From Taishania pollutisoli (GTDB taxonomy: Bacteria > Bacteroidota > Bacteroidia > Flavobacteriales_D > Crocinitomicaceae): a stretch of 64,000 nucleotides of DNA. Shown here in pieces: positions 15,978-24,644 of the stretch (its first letter is position 1; each line of letters begins with the position of its first letter). Under the pieces are notes generated by a model. It had not been told where the DNA came from and made no database searches. It saw only the letters and a list, made by a program, of their open reading frames with translations. A program made the translations under genes and the position numbers. The DNA lies in NCBI RefSeq assembly GCF_014518315.1, contig NZ_JACVEL010000001.1, forward strand, positions 310,001 through 374,000, written 5' to 3'.

Positions 15978-16853
15978 ATGAAAATTTTTAACCATCCTGA
16001 ATTACAAGCTTTTTTTAATGAAAACGGTTACGTAATTGTCGATTTTTTCAACGATGAGCACATTGCTGTCTTTCTGGATTTTTGGGAGAGAAAAAATGCA
16101 TCTTTTGACGATGGTATTTTCACCAGTGTATATTCATGGGAACCAGAACTAAATCAGGAATTAAGTGATTTGATGAAACGTGTAGCCAATCCGTTATTGG
16201 AAACATATATGAAAGACTGCTATATTGAAGGAGCAACTTTTTTAGTGAAGGGAAAGGATAAAAATAATACACATTTCAATCTTCATCAAGACTACAATCT
16301 GGTTGACGAATTTGAAGATATCTCAATGGGGTTATGGATACCATTAGTCGACACGACAGAAGAAAATGGCGGTCTATGTGTATTACCGGGAACTCACCGG
16401 CAATTTAAAGGAACAATCCGGTCGGTCAACAATCCTTCTTTATACATTGACATAAACAATCCTAAAGTAACCCGGCATATTCAGAATTTAACGATTAAAA
16501 AAGGGCAGGCTTGTATTTTTTCTCATAGCTTATTTCATGGATCTCCCGCAAATTTAAAAGATGAAAAACGGATGGTTCTGCATTCCGGTATTTTCACCAA
16601 GCATTCTAACTTCATTCATTATTTCCGTAACGTGGAGAATGGTCATGAAAATATTGAAATATTAAAGGTAAACCGAACTGATTACTACAGAGATATCAAA
16701 TCCTTCTCTCAAAATCCAAAAGCATATTCAGAAGTGATCGGCACAACAGAAAGATACACAAAAACACCCGATATAGAGCATGTTATTTCTTTCATGAGAA
16801 GTCAGTATCCCCAGAATAAACTATCCCGGTTTTTAAAAAAATTAATGAAATGA
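15978..16853 (+). CDS. PhyH-family Fe(II)/2-oxoglutarate dioxygenase
   Basis: Predicted non-heme iron oxygenase of the phytanoyl-CoA dioxygenase family, which hydroxylate or otherwise oxidise small molecules using 2-oxoglutarate and oxygen. The 291-residue protein retains the iron triad His103 and Asp105 (HQDYNLVDE) and His187 (SLFHGSPAN), and Arg198 is placed to bind 2-oxoglutarate. It also has the family stretch GGLCVLPGTH. The N-terminus (FFNENGYVIVDFF) is the usual opening of PhyH domains. The next gene starts at 16850 on the last bases of this one (ATGA overlap), which shows translational coupling. Its substrate is unknown; its three sister domains downstream share the HQDxxxVDE motif and are clearly paralogs. 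Confidence 0.85.
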   Translation: MKIFNHPELQAFFNENGYVIVDFFNDEHIAVFLDFWERKNASFDDGIFTSVYSWEPELNQELSDLMKRVANPLLETYMKDCYIEGATFLVKGKDKNNTHFNLHQDYNLVDEFEDISMGLWIPLVDTTEENGGLCVLPGTHRQFKGTIRSVNNPSLYIDINNPKVTRHIQNLTIKKGQACIFSHSLFHGSPANLKDEKRMVLHSGIFTKHSNFIHYFRNVENGHENIEILKVNRTDYYRDIKSFSQNPKAYSEVIGTTERYTKTPDIEHVISFMRSQYPQNKLSRFLKKLMK

Positions 16854-18547
16854 AACAGCCTGTTTTTAGCGATAAGAGAAATCAGCTTTTTTTTGAGCAA
16901 CATGGATACGTTATAGTTGATTCCCCGCTGGGAAATGACACAATTGATCAAATTATAAATGGCTATCAACAATTAACCGACAATACACAGACTCCTTTTG
17001 AGTCAACGATGGACAATCCCAATCCTGATTATAAGGAGAATGTGCACAGGCTTTTATATCCGTTTATGAATCAATTGTGCAGTGATTATTTACAGGAATA
17101 TACTCCCCTGATTGGTAACTTTGTTGTTAAGTACCCCCATGATAATAGTGCAGTTCCTCCTCATCAGGACTGGAATATGGTTGATGAAGCAGAATATACA
17201 GGTGTAAATATCTGGTTGGCACTCGACAACGTAACAGAGCAAAACGGCGCACTCTATATTGTTGCTGGAAGTCATCTGATGTCACCAACTCTCAGAGGAA
17301 GTAATATCAATTCTGCATTCAACGGTAATTTATTGAATGATTACAGAACATTAACGCCTGTTTTTTTAAAAAAGGGGCAAGCTTTAATTTATGACCTGAA
17401 GTGTATACACATGTCTCCCCCTAATAAATCATCTTCCGTTAGAATGGCAGCAGGATGTGCCTGTATACCAGTAAAAGCTCAACCTTTGCATTATTTTCAG
17501 AATGAGCAAGGATTGACACTTTATAATGCTCCCACTGAATTTTATTATCATTTCTATTACGGAAGCAACAAAATATCAGAACAAACTAATGTAATAAAAG
17601 TCATTCAAATGCCGGAAAACAACATTTCTGACGATCAGATTCATCAACTGATCGCCAACCAAAATCCGTTTATGAAATCTATCTTTAAAGATGCGCAGCA
17701 TCAAAATAAATACGATGTTGACGGCTTTTTTATTACAGACGCTCTGGACAAAGAAAGTCTTTCAGATTTACTCCGTTTTTTTCAAAAAGAAACACCGTGG
17801 TTTCAGGAAGGGTTTCTTTCTTCTGTATATGCGCCGATAGATGGTTACAAAGAGAAAATCGATTTATATATAGAATCGCTTGCAAATAAACTAACGAAAA
17901 CACTTTTTAATGACTATGAAGTTGTTATTAATACGTTTATGGTAAAAGGGAAGGGGGGCAATAGCGAAATGTATCCTCATCAGGACTGGACCTTAGTTGA
18001 CGAAACCAAATATGCTTCCTTTAATATTTGGATTCCGTTAGTCGATGTTGATTTTGACAATGGGGCGATCCATATCATGAAAGGAGGACATAAACTCCCC
18101 TTTACATACAGGGGCTCGTGTATCCCTGATGCTTTACAGAATCATGCGGCCTTCCATGTTGGAAGGTTAACATACCTTCCAATGAAAGCCGGGCAGGCTC
18201 TTGTATATGATCACAGGTGTATTCATGCTTCTCCGGTTAATAAAAGTAAATCCGTTCGTCCCGCTATTGTAATCAGCGTGGTACCAAAACAAGCCGAAGT
18301 ATTTCACCTGTTTTACGAAAAAGATGAAAACCGGTTGTTGAAATATACAGCGAATAAAGACTTTTATTTCAAACATGTTCATAATCAATTTAACAAACCT
18401 ACATTCACGTTGCCTTATGATACACTGGAGAATGTAACTGAGTTTGCCATTTTTTCTGAAAGTGATCTGCAAAAAATATGGGAAATTCAACAGCCATTGC
18501 GACGAAATCTGGTCCATAAAATATTGTCATTGTTAAAACTATCCTGA
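16850..18547 (+). CDS. Double-domain PhyH-type dioxygenase (two fused copies)
   Basis: One 565-residue chain with two complete PhyH-type Fe(II)/2-oxoglutarate dioxygenase domains. Domain 1 (about residues 10-215) has HQDWNMVDE with His105 and Asp107, His187 in CIHMSPPNK and Arg198. Domain 2 (about residues 287-485) has HQDWTLVDE with His377 and Asp379, His459 in CIHASPVNK and Arg470. Each therefore keeps the iron triad and the likely 2-oxoglutarate arginine, so both could be active. The linker (~240-285) has no recognised motif. PhyH enzymes are normally single-domain, about 270-300 residues. The gene overlaps the preceding PhyH gene by 4 bp and is followed 4 bp later by another, so the fusion probably arose by tandem duplication and loss of a stop codon. 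Confidence 0.85.
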   Translation: MKQPVFSDKRNQLFFEQHGYVIVDSPLGNDTIDQIINGYQQLTDNTQTPFESTMDNPNPDYKENVHRLLYPFMNQLCSDYLQEYTPLIGNFVVKYPHDNSAVPPHQDWNMVDEAEYTGVNIWLALDNVTEQNGALYIVAGSHLMSPTLRGSNINSAFNGNLLNDYRTLTPVFLKKGQALIYDLKCIHMSPPNKSSSVRMAAGCACIPVKAQPLHYFQNEQGLTLYNAPTEFYYHFYYGSNKISEQTNVIKVIQMPENNISDDQIHQLIANQNPFMKSIFKDAQHQNKYDVDGFFITDALDKESLSDLLRFFQKETPWFQEGFLSSVYAPIDGYKEKIDLYIESLANKLTKTLFNDYEVVINTFMVKGKGGNSEMYPHQDWTLVDETKYASFNIWIPLVDVDFDNGAIHIMKGGHKLPFTYRGSCIPDALQNHAAFHVGRLTYLPMKAGQALVYDHRCIHASPVNKSKSVRPAIVISVVPKQAEVFHLFYEKDENRLLKYTANKDFYFKHVHNQFNKPTFTLPYDTLENVTEFAIFSESDLQKIWEIQQPLRRNLVHKILSLLKLS

Positions 18548-18551
18548 CTCC

Positions 18552-19412
18552 ATGCGAAGAATATTTAATAGCGATGAATTGGAAACAAAATTTCGGCAAT
18601 ACGGCTTCGTCTGTGTTCAACTATTTACCCCGGATGAATTTACTGACATTAAGAATTTTTACGCAAACGAATACCACAATGAATTACATGGATTTCATTC
18701 TTCACTTCACTTAAAAAACGAAGAAATTAAGGCAAAAACGTACGAATATCTGAATGCTACTTTAGGACAAAAAGTGAATGATTTACTTTTTGATTATCGA
18801 TTGGTAACTGCCAGCTTTGTTGTTAAAGAACCTGGTAACAACTCGGAGGTAATTGCTCATCAGGACTGGAGCCTTGTCGATGAACGTAAATATGTATTTT
18901 TAAATGCATGGACTCCTCTGGAAGATTTAACAAAGGAAAATGGTGTGATTCAGTTAATTCCGGGTACACATAAATTACCCATCACATACAGAGGGACCGG
19001 TATTGAAGATCCTTTAAAGCAATTAAGGGATCAATCAGGTACGTTTTTAAAAAGATTACTTCAACCGTTTTTCCTTAAAAAGGGGCAGGTGCTTATTTAT
19101 GACGCAAGAATAATTCATCAATCCCCGGCAAATGTTTCTCAAACAAGAAGAATTGCTTGTGCGTTAGGATTTATACCTCAAGACGCTCAATTGATTCATT
19201 ATTCATATAATCGTGACAAAAACAGGATACTAAAGTTAACCGTAAAAGATATTTTTTTTGTTAAATACTCGGTTTATTCACAAATAATTCCGCAGGAAGT
19301 AATCCTGGAAGAACAAATTGACCATTCCATCATGTGTAAGATACTGGATAGAAAAGACATTTTAAGAACCCAACCTGTACTGGAGCGAATCAGACGATCT
19401 ATTGGCCTTTAA
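18552..19412 (+). CDS. PhyH-family Fe(II)/2-oxoglutarate dioxygenase
   Basis: Third gene and fourth domain of the PhyH set. In the 286-residue protein His103 and Asp105 (HQDWSLVDE) and His189 (IIHQSPANVS) form the iron triad and Arg200 is in position for 2-oxoglutarate. The stretch GTHKLPITYRGTG closely parallels GGHKLPFTYRGSC in the second domain of the upstream fusion protein, so these two are probably the closest relatives of the set. It has no signal peptide and is cytoplasmic. It lies 4 bp after the double-domain gene and 3 bp before the ABC ATPase gene, which ties the dioxygenases to the exporter. Substrate unknown. Confidence 0.85.
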   Translation: MRRIFNSDELETKFRQYGFVCVQLFTPDEFTDIKNFYANEYHNELHGFHSSLHLKNEEIKAKTYEYLNATLGQKVNDLLFDYRLVTASFVVKEPGNNSEVIAHQDWSLVDERKYVFLNAWTPLEDLTKENGVIQLIPGTHKLPITYRGTGIEDPLKQLRDQSGTFLKRLLQPFFLKKGQVLIYDARIIHQSPANVSQTRRIACALGFIPQDAQLIHYSYNRDKNRILKLTVKDIFFVKYSVYSQIIPQEVILEEQIDHSIMCKILDRKDILRTQPVLERIRRSIGL

Positions 19413-19415
19413 ATT

Positions 19416-20519
19416 ATGGATAAAAACATATTAATTGAGTTAACAAACGTGTCAAAAAAATATTCTTTTTTGAATGTGCCGAATACAAATTCCGCAACAG
19501 ACTTCTATGCGCTGAAAAATATTTCTTTAGGGATTTCAAAAGGTGAAGTAGTAGGAATAACAGGACCTAATGGAAGCGGAAAAAGTACTTTATTAAAGCT
19601 ACTCTCCGGTGTTTCCAAACCAACCGGGGGAATCATTAAAATAAAAGGTAAAGTTGGCGCTATTTTAGAACTAGGAGCAGGTTTTAACTTAGAATTGAGC
19701 GGAAGAGAAAACATTTTTTTGTATGGAATTCTATTGGGCGCAAGAAAAAAAGAAATTGAGCAAAAAATTGATGAGATCATTGCATTTAGTGAAATAGAAA
19801 ATTTCATTCATCAACCAGTAAAAACCTATTCAAGCGGGATGTACCTTCGGTTGGCATTTAGCATCATGGTGCACTTGGATTGTGACATTTATCTACTCGA
19901 CGAAGTACTTGCTGTTGGTGATCAATACTTTACGGAAAAAGCATTAACTATTCTGCGGCAGAAAATAGAAAACGGCATTACCGCAATTATTGTCAGTCAC
20001 AATACTGAATTTTTATTAAACATTTGTACAAGAATTCTACAAATCTCAAACGGTCAGATTGTTTCTAATAATGATGCCACTTTTGTGTTCAATGAAACAG
20101 CTTATTTTAAACTCGATCAAAAGATACGTTTAGAAAATATTAAGCATATTGAAACAAACGAAGAAATTACTTTTCATTTATCTTTCAGCAATATCAATCA
20201 GAAGCCAACACTTGATGTTGGCCTCTCATTTGATTATAATAATTCGATACAATCCAGGTTTGTCATCAGCTCTATTGATAGTGTCAAAAATATAAGCCCA
20301 TCGGAAATAGATACAGAACTAAACGTTACATTTTCGATTGGAAAGAAAAATTTGAAAGCCGGTGAATATAGTGTTTCTGTCTTTTTGATTAAAGACAAAA
20401 AAAATATTACAAAATCTTTTATTTCTTGTTATACGATAAGGTTAGAAAGTGAAAAAATAGATTTACTTGAAATCTATCCCAACCCACTGAAACTATTTGT
20501 AGAATGGAAATATAATTAA
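19416..20519 (+). CDS. ABC exporter ATPase, Wzt-like, with C-terminal extension
   Basis: ATPase subunit of the polysaccharide exporter whose permease lies at 13589-14419. In the 367-residue protein the nucleotide-binding domain has Walker A GPNGSGKST (about residues 50-58), the signature YSSGMYLRLAFS, Walker B DIYLLDEVLAVGD and the H-loop VSHN. The sequence GAILELGAGFNLELSGRENIFLYG is typical of the KpsT/Wzt/TagH group. Residues ~240-367 form a C-terminal domain that looks beta-rich. In Wzt proteins such a domain recognises the modified end of the glycan before export; whether this one does is inference. If so, the oxidised or methylated groups made by neighbouring enzymes could be the signal it reads. 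Confidence 0.88.
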   Translation: MDKNILIELTNVSKKYSFLNVPNTNSATDFYALKNISLGISKGEVVGITGPNGSGKSTLLKLLSGVSKPTGGIIKIKGKVGAILELGAGFNLELSGRENIFLYGILLGARKKEIEQKIDEIIAFSEIENFIHQPVKTYSSGMYLRLAFSIMVHLDCDIYLLDEVLAVGDQYFTEKALTILRQKIENGITAIIVSHNTEFLLNICTRILQISNGQIVSNNDATFVFNETAYFKLDQKIRLENIKHIETNEEITFHLSFSNINQKPTLDVGLSFDYNNSIQSRFVISSIDSVKNISPSEIDTELNVTFSIGKKNLKAGEYSVSVFLIKDKKNITKSFISCYTIRLESEKIDLLEIYPNPLKLFVEWKYN

Positions 20520-20528
20520 TAGACGAAT

Positions 20529-21323
20529 ATGTTAAAAAAAATAACCAATTATCTTACTCCCAAAAAGGTCGAAGACTATTATGATGCCTGGACAGCCAAT
20601 TATTTAACTGGTTTTGGATTAATTTTTCAGTCTAAAGTTGCAGAGAATGATGATCAATTGATACAGTATTACGCAGGTCAGATGGGGATTCAGGATGGAT
20701 TAACCATACTCGATGCTGGCTGTGGAGTCTGTGGAGTCGCTGTGGAATTAGCAAAATTAAACACGATCACGATTGACGCTGTAACAATTTCCAAAGAGCA
20801 GGTTTCATTCGGAAAAGAACTTGTGTCAAAGCATGGGTTAGATGAAAAAATTACTGTCTTTAAAGATGATTTTCATTTATTATCAAACTTTAAGCATAAT
20901 CACTATGATATTATTTATTTCATGGAATCACTCGTTCATTCAAACAATCCGAGAAAAGTTATAAAAAGAGCAAAGCAATTACTAAAACCTGATGGGGTTA
21001 TCTATATCAAAGACTTATTTGAAAAAACGCCATACACAAAAAGCGAGCAAAAAGACATTCGTAAATGGGTAAAACACAACAATAAACATATAAAATTAAA
21101 CATTATTCCTAAAGAGAAATTATTAATGATACTCCGGAAAGAGGGGTTTCAATTGGAATTTTGTCAACTCATGAAAATTCCTACAAATCAGGATAAAGGA
21201 AATAAATTTGTGGTCGATTTTCATATCATGCCGGATCCGCTAAAAAACTCACTCCCCCCCTATTTAGAGTGGTATGAAATTAAAGCGATTAAACCTGGTC
21301 CCAACATCATACAAAAGATGTAA
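20529..21323 (+). CDS. Class I SAM-dependent methyltransferase
   Basis: Predicted C- or O-methyltransferase. The 264-residue protein has the SAM motif LDAGCGVCGVAVELAK (residues ~58-73), an acidic end of strand 2 and DIIYFMESLVHSNNP as motif IV/V. Its N-terminal YYDAWTANYLTGFGLIFQ and the internal TISKEQVSFGKELV recall the cyclopropane-synthase, sterol and geranyl-diphosphate C-methyltransferase branch more than sugar O-methyltransferases. The gene follows the ABC ATPase by 9 bp and its stop codon overlaps the start of the UbiA gene by one base (TAATG), so the two are translationally coupled. The pairing suggests that a polyprenyl or prenylated substrate may be methylated, but a capping methyl on the glycan end is an alternative. 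Confidence 0.8.
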   Translation: MLKKITNYLTPKKVEDYYDAWTANYLTGFGLIFQSKVAENDDQLIQYYAGQMGIQDGLTILDAGCGVCGVAVELAKLNTITIDAVTISKEQVSFGKELVSKHGLDEKITVFKDDFHLLSNFKHNHYDIIYFMESLVHSNNPRKVIKRAKQLLKPDGVIYIKDLFEKTPYTKSEQKDIRKWVKHNNKHIKLNIIPKEKLLMILRKEGFQLEFCQLMKIPTNQDKGNKFVVDFHIMPDPLKNSLPPYLEWYEIKAIKPGPNIIQKM

Positions 21324-22411
21324 TGCATCATAGAAAAAATAAAGTTGCTGTTTTTTTGCATTCAGTTCGTATGGAAGACTGGATCATCAGCTTTATTCCT
21401 CAAATTTTTGGATTTTGTTATTTCTTTATCTATTATTTTGACGGTTCTTTTAATACCAGTATTTTATTACACCTATTACTTTTTGTCGTATCTTCTATTG
21501 GTTTTGCAGCATTCGGGTATTATATCAATGATTTTTATGATCTTGAAATTGACCGAAAAGCCGGAAAAAAAACGGTACTGGGGAGTTTAACAAAACGACA
21601 AAAAAGGGGGCTGCTTTTCAGTAGTATCATCTGCATGTTTTCCCCCTGGATTCTTCTCCCCGCTAATGAATATTCTATCGCACTTATCGTATCCGAAGTA
21701 GTGATCTTTTTCCTTTACTCTCATCCGCTTTTCAGACTGAAAGAAAACTGGATTCTCTCCATTATCATTGATTCCTTATATGCATATACAATCCCTTTTA
21801 CACTCTGCCTGGTAACATTTTCTTTATATTATCAGCATACAACGGATATTTATCTATTATTCATTACCGCCACTTTTTTTATTGCAGGATGTAGAAATAT
21901 TATCGTTCACCAATTGAGCGATTATGACAATGATCGGAAAGTGGGAATACAGCTAATCCCGCATGTAATAGGAATTAAAAAAACAAAAAGCCTTGTATAT
22001 TTCTGTATGTGGATTGAGGTTGGATTGTTATTTGTAATCTGGTTGCTATATGCTTACTTTTTTCATTGGACATATGCACTGTTTTTACTGATAATCGTTC
22101 TATACAGTCTCATCCATTTGTTTAAGAAAACAGAGAAAAGATTACTTTTTCCCAATTATTATTATCAGGTATTACTACCTGTAACTTATGCGATCTTATT
22201 GATCAGTATCGATCTTCAATGGATTTATTTTATTATCCCGTATCTGATCATATTTCATTACAATTTATTGCATTGGATTACCTGTCGTTTAAGATCTGTT
22301 TTAAGTAAAATTGTAAATTATTCGATCTACTATTTTCTTCTTATTTTTGGTATCAATCTGAAAAAGGAAAAAAAATCTGTCTATAACTATTTGAAGCGAA
22401 AAAGAAATTGA
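21323..22411 (+). CDS. UbiA-family prenyltransferase
   Basis: Integral membrane prenyltransferase of the UbiA superfamily. The 362-residue product has about eight or nine membrane helices and both Asp-rich motifs: NDFYDLEIDRKAGK (NDxxDxxxD form) and DYDNDRKVG (DxxxD form). These bind the magnesium-diphosphate of the prenyl donor. Known UbiA enzymes prenylate aromatic rings, heme or phosphoribose; the last type makes polyprenyl-phospho-pentose donors. In a glycan locus ending in a GT-C type membrane protein, making a lipid-phosphate sugar donor is attractive, yet a lipid or quinone-like product cannot be excluded. Very A+T-rich. It overlaps the methyltransferase by one base and is followed by asnB after one base. 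Confidence 0.85.
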   Translation: MHHRKNKVAVFLHSVRMEDWIISFIPQIFGFCYFFIYYFDGSFNTSILLHLLLFVVSSIGFAAFGYYINDFYDLEIDRKAGKKTVLGSLTKRQKRGLLFSSIICMFSPWILLPANEYSIALIVSEVVIFFLYSHPLFRLKENWILSIIIDSLYAYTIPFTLCLVTFSLYYQHTTDIYLLFITATFFIAGCRNIIVHQLSDYDNDRKVGIQLIPHVIGIKKTKSLVYFCMWIEVGLLFVIWLLYAYFFHWTYALFLLIIVLYSLIHLFKKTEKRLLFPNYYYQVLLPVTYAILLISIDLQWIYFIIPYLIIFHYNLLHWITCRLRSVLSKIVNYSIYYFLLIFGINLKKEKKSVYNYLKRKRN

Positions 22412-22412
22412 A

Positions 22413-24182
22413 ATGTGTGGAATAACCGGATATATTGACATACACAATAGAATTTCTCCATCTGTCATTCAACAAATGACCGACACCCTCATGCATCGGG
22501 GGCCGGATGGTGGCGACACGTACATTTCCGAAAACGGGCATTACGCGTTGGGGCACCGACGCTTGTCCTTCCTGGATTTATCCGAGCAGGGAAAACAACC
22601 GATGAAAGACAATTCGGAAAAGGTCATTATCACATTTAACGGGGAGATTTACAATTTTCCGGAGCTCAAAAAAGAACTTTCCGACAGTTATGAATTCAAG
22701 ACCTCAACGGACACAGAAGTCATCCTGGCCGGGTATCGAAAATGGGGAATTGATGTCGTGAACCATTTAAAGGGAATGTTTGCATTCGCACTGCTGGATG
22801 AAGAAAAACAGCAACTTTATTTCGTTCGTGACCGCTTTGGAATCAAGCCGTTGTATTATGTCTTTCAAAATGATCAATTACTATTTGCCTCTGAATTGAA
22901 AGCCATTCACGCTGCCAACATCATTCAGAAGGAAATGGATTTCTCCTCATTTGCAGATTACTTTGTGTACCGTTACATTCCATCTCCGAAAACAATTTGG
23001 AAACACATTCATAAACTTCCTCCGGCACATTATGCAACTGTTGATTTACAAACCTTGAATTGTAAACTCGTCGAATACTGGACAATTCCTGTTGACAACC
23101 AGCAACAATCCGACCAACAGATGATCGAACAGGTTGGATCCATTCTGCAGGAATCTGTCAGACAGCACATGTATGCCGACGTTCCGGTGGGTTCGTTTCT
23201 AAGCGGTGGTTATGACAGCAGCACGTTGGTTGCTTACATGGATCAGCTGGGGCAAAAACCGGCAACCTTTTCAATTGGGTTTTCAAAATGGGAGAAAAGC
23301 GAAGATCACTTTGCAAAAATTGTGGCCAATCACCTGAATGTTCCCAATGAATCGGTTGTTGCAGACGAAACAAGCCTGAGACTGGTTGACCGTATGGCAG
23401 TGGTATACGATGAACCGATTGCAGATATCTCTATTGTTCCAACCTATATGGTAAGTCAACTCGCTCGCTCGCGTGTGAAAGCCGTTTTGAGTGGAGAAGG
23501 TGCCGATGAACTCTTTGGGGGATATACCTGGCAACACGATTTTTTCAATCAGCAATACCCTTCCTCGGTATTGGATAAACTCAAACGAAAGTTATTTAAA
23601 AATGATCCGGTCAACTACTATGCAAACGCGATGGCAATGGGTTGGTTTGACCGGGAAGAGTTGAAAAAGATGTTGCATCCTGATCTACATCAATACATTC
23701 CTGAAGATGTCCATTGGTTTTATCGTAAGCATTTCAAAAAAGAGGTATCTCCGCTGAAATCGATTCAATACATGGATGTAAAGTGCTTCATGGGAGAGCT
23801 CGTACTGACAAAAATAGATAGGGCAAGCATGGCCAATTCACTTGAGGTGCGTGTTCCTTTTCTCGACCATGAACTCTTTGAGTACGTTTTTAAACTTGAT
23901 GAAAAAACGTATTTCCGGAAAGACCAAACGAAGTATTTATTGTACAAAAACATTGAACAACAACTTCCAAAAGAAATTTTAGAACGAAAAAAACAAGGAT
24001 TTGTAGGTCCCGACGCTTACTACATGGATCTCAACTGGTACAAAGATCAACTTAAAAACAGCAGGTTGGTTGAGTTGAAGCTGATCAAACAATCATACAT
24101 TGATGATTTATATAAAGAGTCCTACAACTGGAAATTATGGAAATTACTCATTATGGAAAAATGGGTGCAACAATGGGTATAA
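22413..24182 (+). CDS. asnB: Asparagine synthase-like glutamine amidotransferase
   Basis: Glutamine-hydrolysing amidotransferase. The 589-residue protein starts MCGITGY, so Cys2 is the class II amidotransferase nucleophile, followed by MHRGPDGGDTY and FNGEIYNFPEL. The synthetase domain has the ATP-binding SFLSGGYDSST (PP-loop), SIGFSKWEKSEDHFA and LSGEGADELFGGY, then SLEVRVPFLDH. Such enzymes make asparagine, but many copies in O-antigen and capsule loci (WbpS type) turn sugar carboxylates into amides. Location in this operon favours the second role. Its base composition is visibly less A+T-rich than the genes immediately before it, suggesting a different history. Confidence 0.88.
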   Translation: MCGITGYIDIHNRISPSVIQQMTDTLMHRGPDGGDTYISENGHYALGHRRLSFLDLSEQGKQPMKDNSEKVIITFNGEIYNFPELKKELSDSYEFKTSTDTEVILAGYRKWGIDVVNHLKGMFAFALLDEEKQQLYFVRDRFGIKPLYYVFQNDQLLFASELKAIHAANIIQKEMDFSSFADYFVYRYIPSPKTIWKHIHKLPPAHYATVDLQTLNCKLVEYWTIPVDNQQQSDQQMIEQVGSILQESVRQHMYADVPVGSFLSGGYDSSTLVAYMDQLGQKPATFSIGFSKWEKSEDHFAKIVANHLNVPNESVVADETSLRLVDRMAVVYDEPIADISIVPTYMVSQLARSRVKAVLSGEGADELFGGYTWQHDFFNQQYPSSVLDKLKRKLFKNDPVNYYANAMAMGWFDREELKKMLHPDLHQYIPEDVHWFYRKHFKKEVSPLKSIQYMDVKCFMGELVLTKIDRASMANSLEVRVPFLDHELFEYVFKLDEKTYFRKDQTKYLLYKNIEQQLPKEILERKKQGFVGPDAYYMDLNWYKDQLKNSRLVELKLIKQSYIDDLYKESYNWKLWKLLIMEKWVQQWV

Positions 24183-24197
24183 AATAGCTGCAATACT

Positions 24198-24644
24198 ATG
24201 AAAAAACTCACTAACAATTTAATACATCTTTTTGTCAAATACCCTTTCTACTTCGGGGTACTTTTAATTACGTTTTTTGTAACAGAAACGTATCCGTTTT
24301 CAGTTTATCCGATGTACAATAATTTTCCCAATTGGTCTTATACTTTTTACCTTGAAGATGAACACAATAACAATCTGAACAAATACATGATTGTCCATCA
24401 TGCAGAACTTAGTCATCTCTATTACACAGAGTGCGATAATCAGAAGATAGGACATGGATATGGCATCGAGTCAGTAGCCGATTTAAAAGTAGTTGGGGAA
24501 CGTATTACTCGCCAGGTGATTCACTGGGAAAAACTCAGAGAATCTTCAGTTGAAGAAGTAAGGTTATACCGGATATACAATTACATAAAGGACAATAAAT
24601 TGATTTCGGATACAACTATTCTTTGCACTACTTATGTTAAGTAA
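24198..24644 (+). CDS. Hypothetical single-pass membrane protein, partner of the HTTM-like protein
   Basis: Function unknown. The 148-residue product has one predicted membrane segment near the N-terminus (KYPFYFGVLLITFFVTETYP) and then an exposed domain with YPFSVYPMYNNFPNWSYTF, several His and Glu residues, and a Cys in YYTECDNQK. The PMYNNFP motif immediately after the membrane helix looks like a conserved family feature. The gene overlaps the next one (HTTM-like) by 11 bp, indicating tight translational coupling and probably a physical complex. I do not recognise it from a named family. Confidence 0.65.
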   Translation: MKKLTNNLIHLFVKYPFYFGVLLITFFVTETYPFSVYPMYNNFPNWSYTFYLEDEHNNNLNKYMIVHHAELSHLYYTECDNQKIGHGYGIESVADLKVVGERITRQVIHWEKLRESSVEEVRLYRIYNYIKDNKLISDTTILCTTYVK

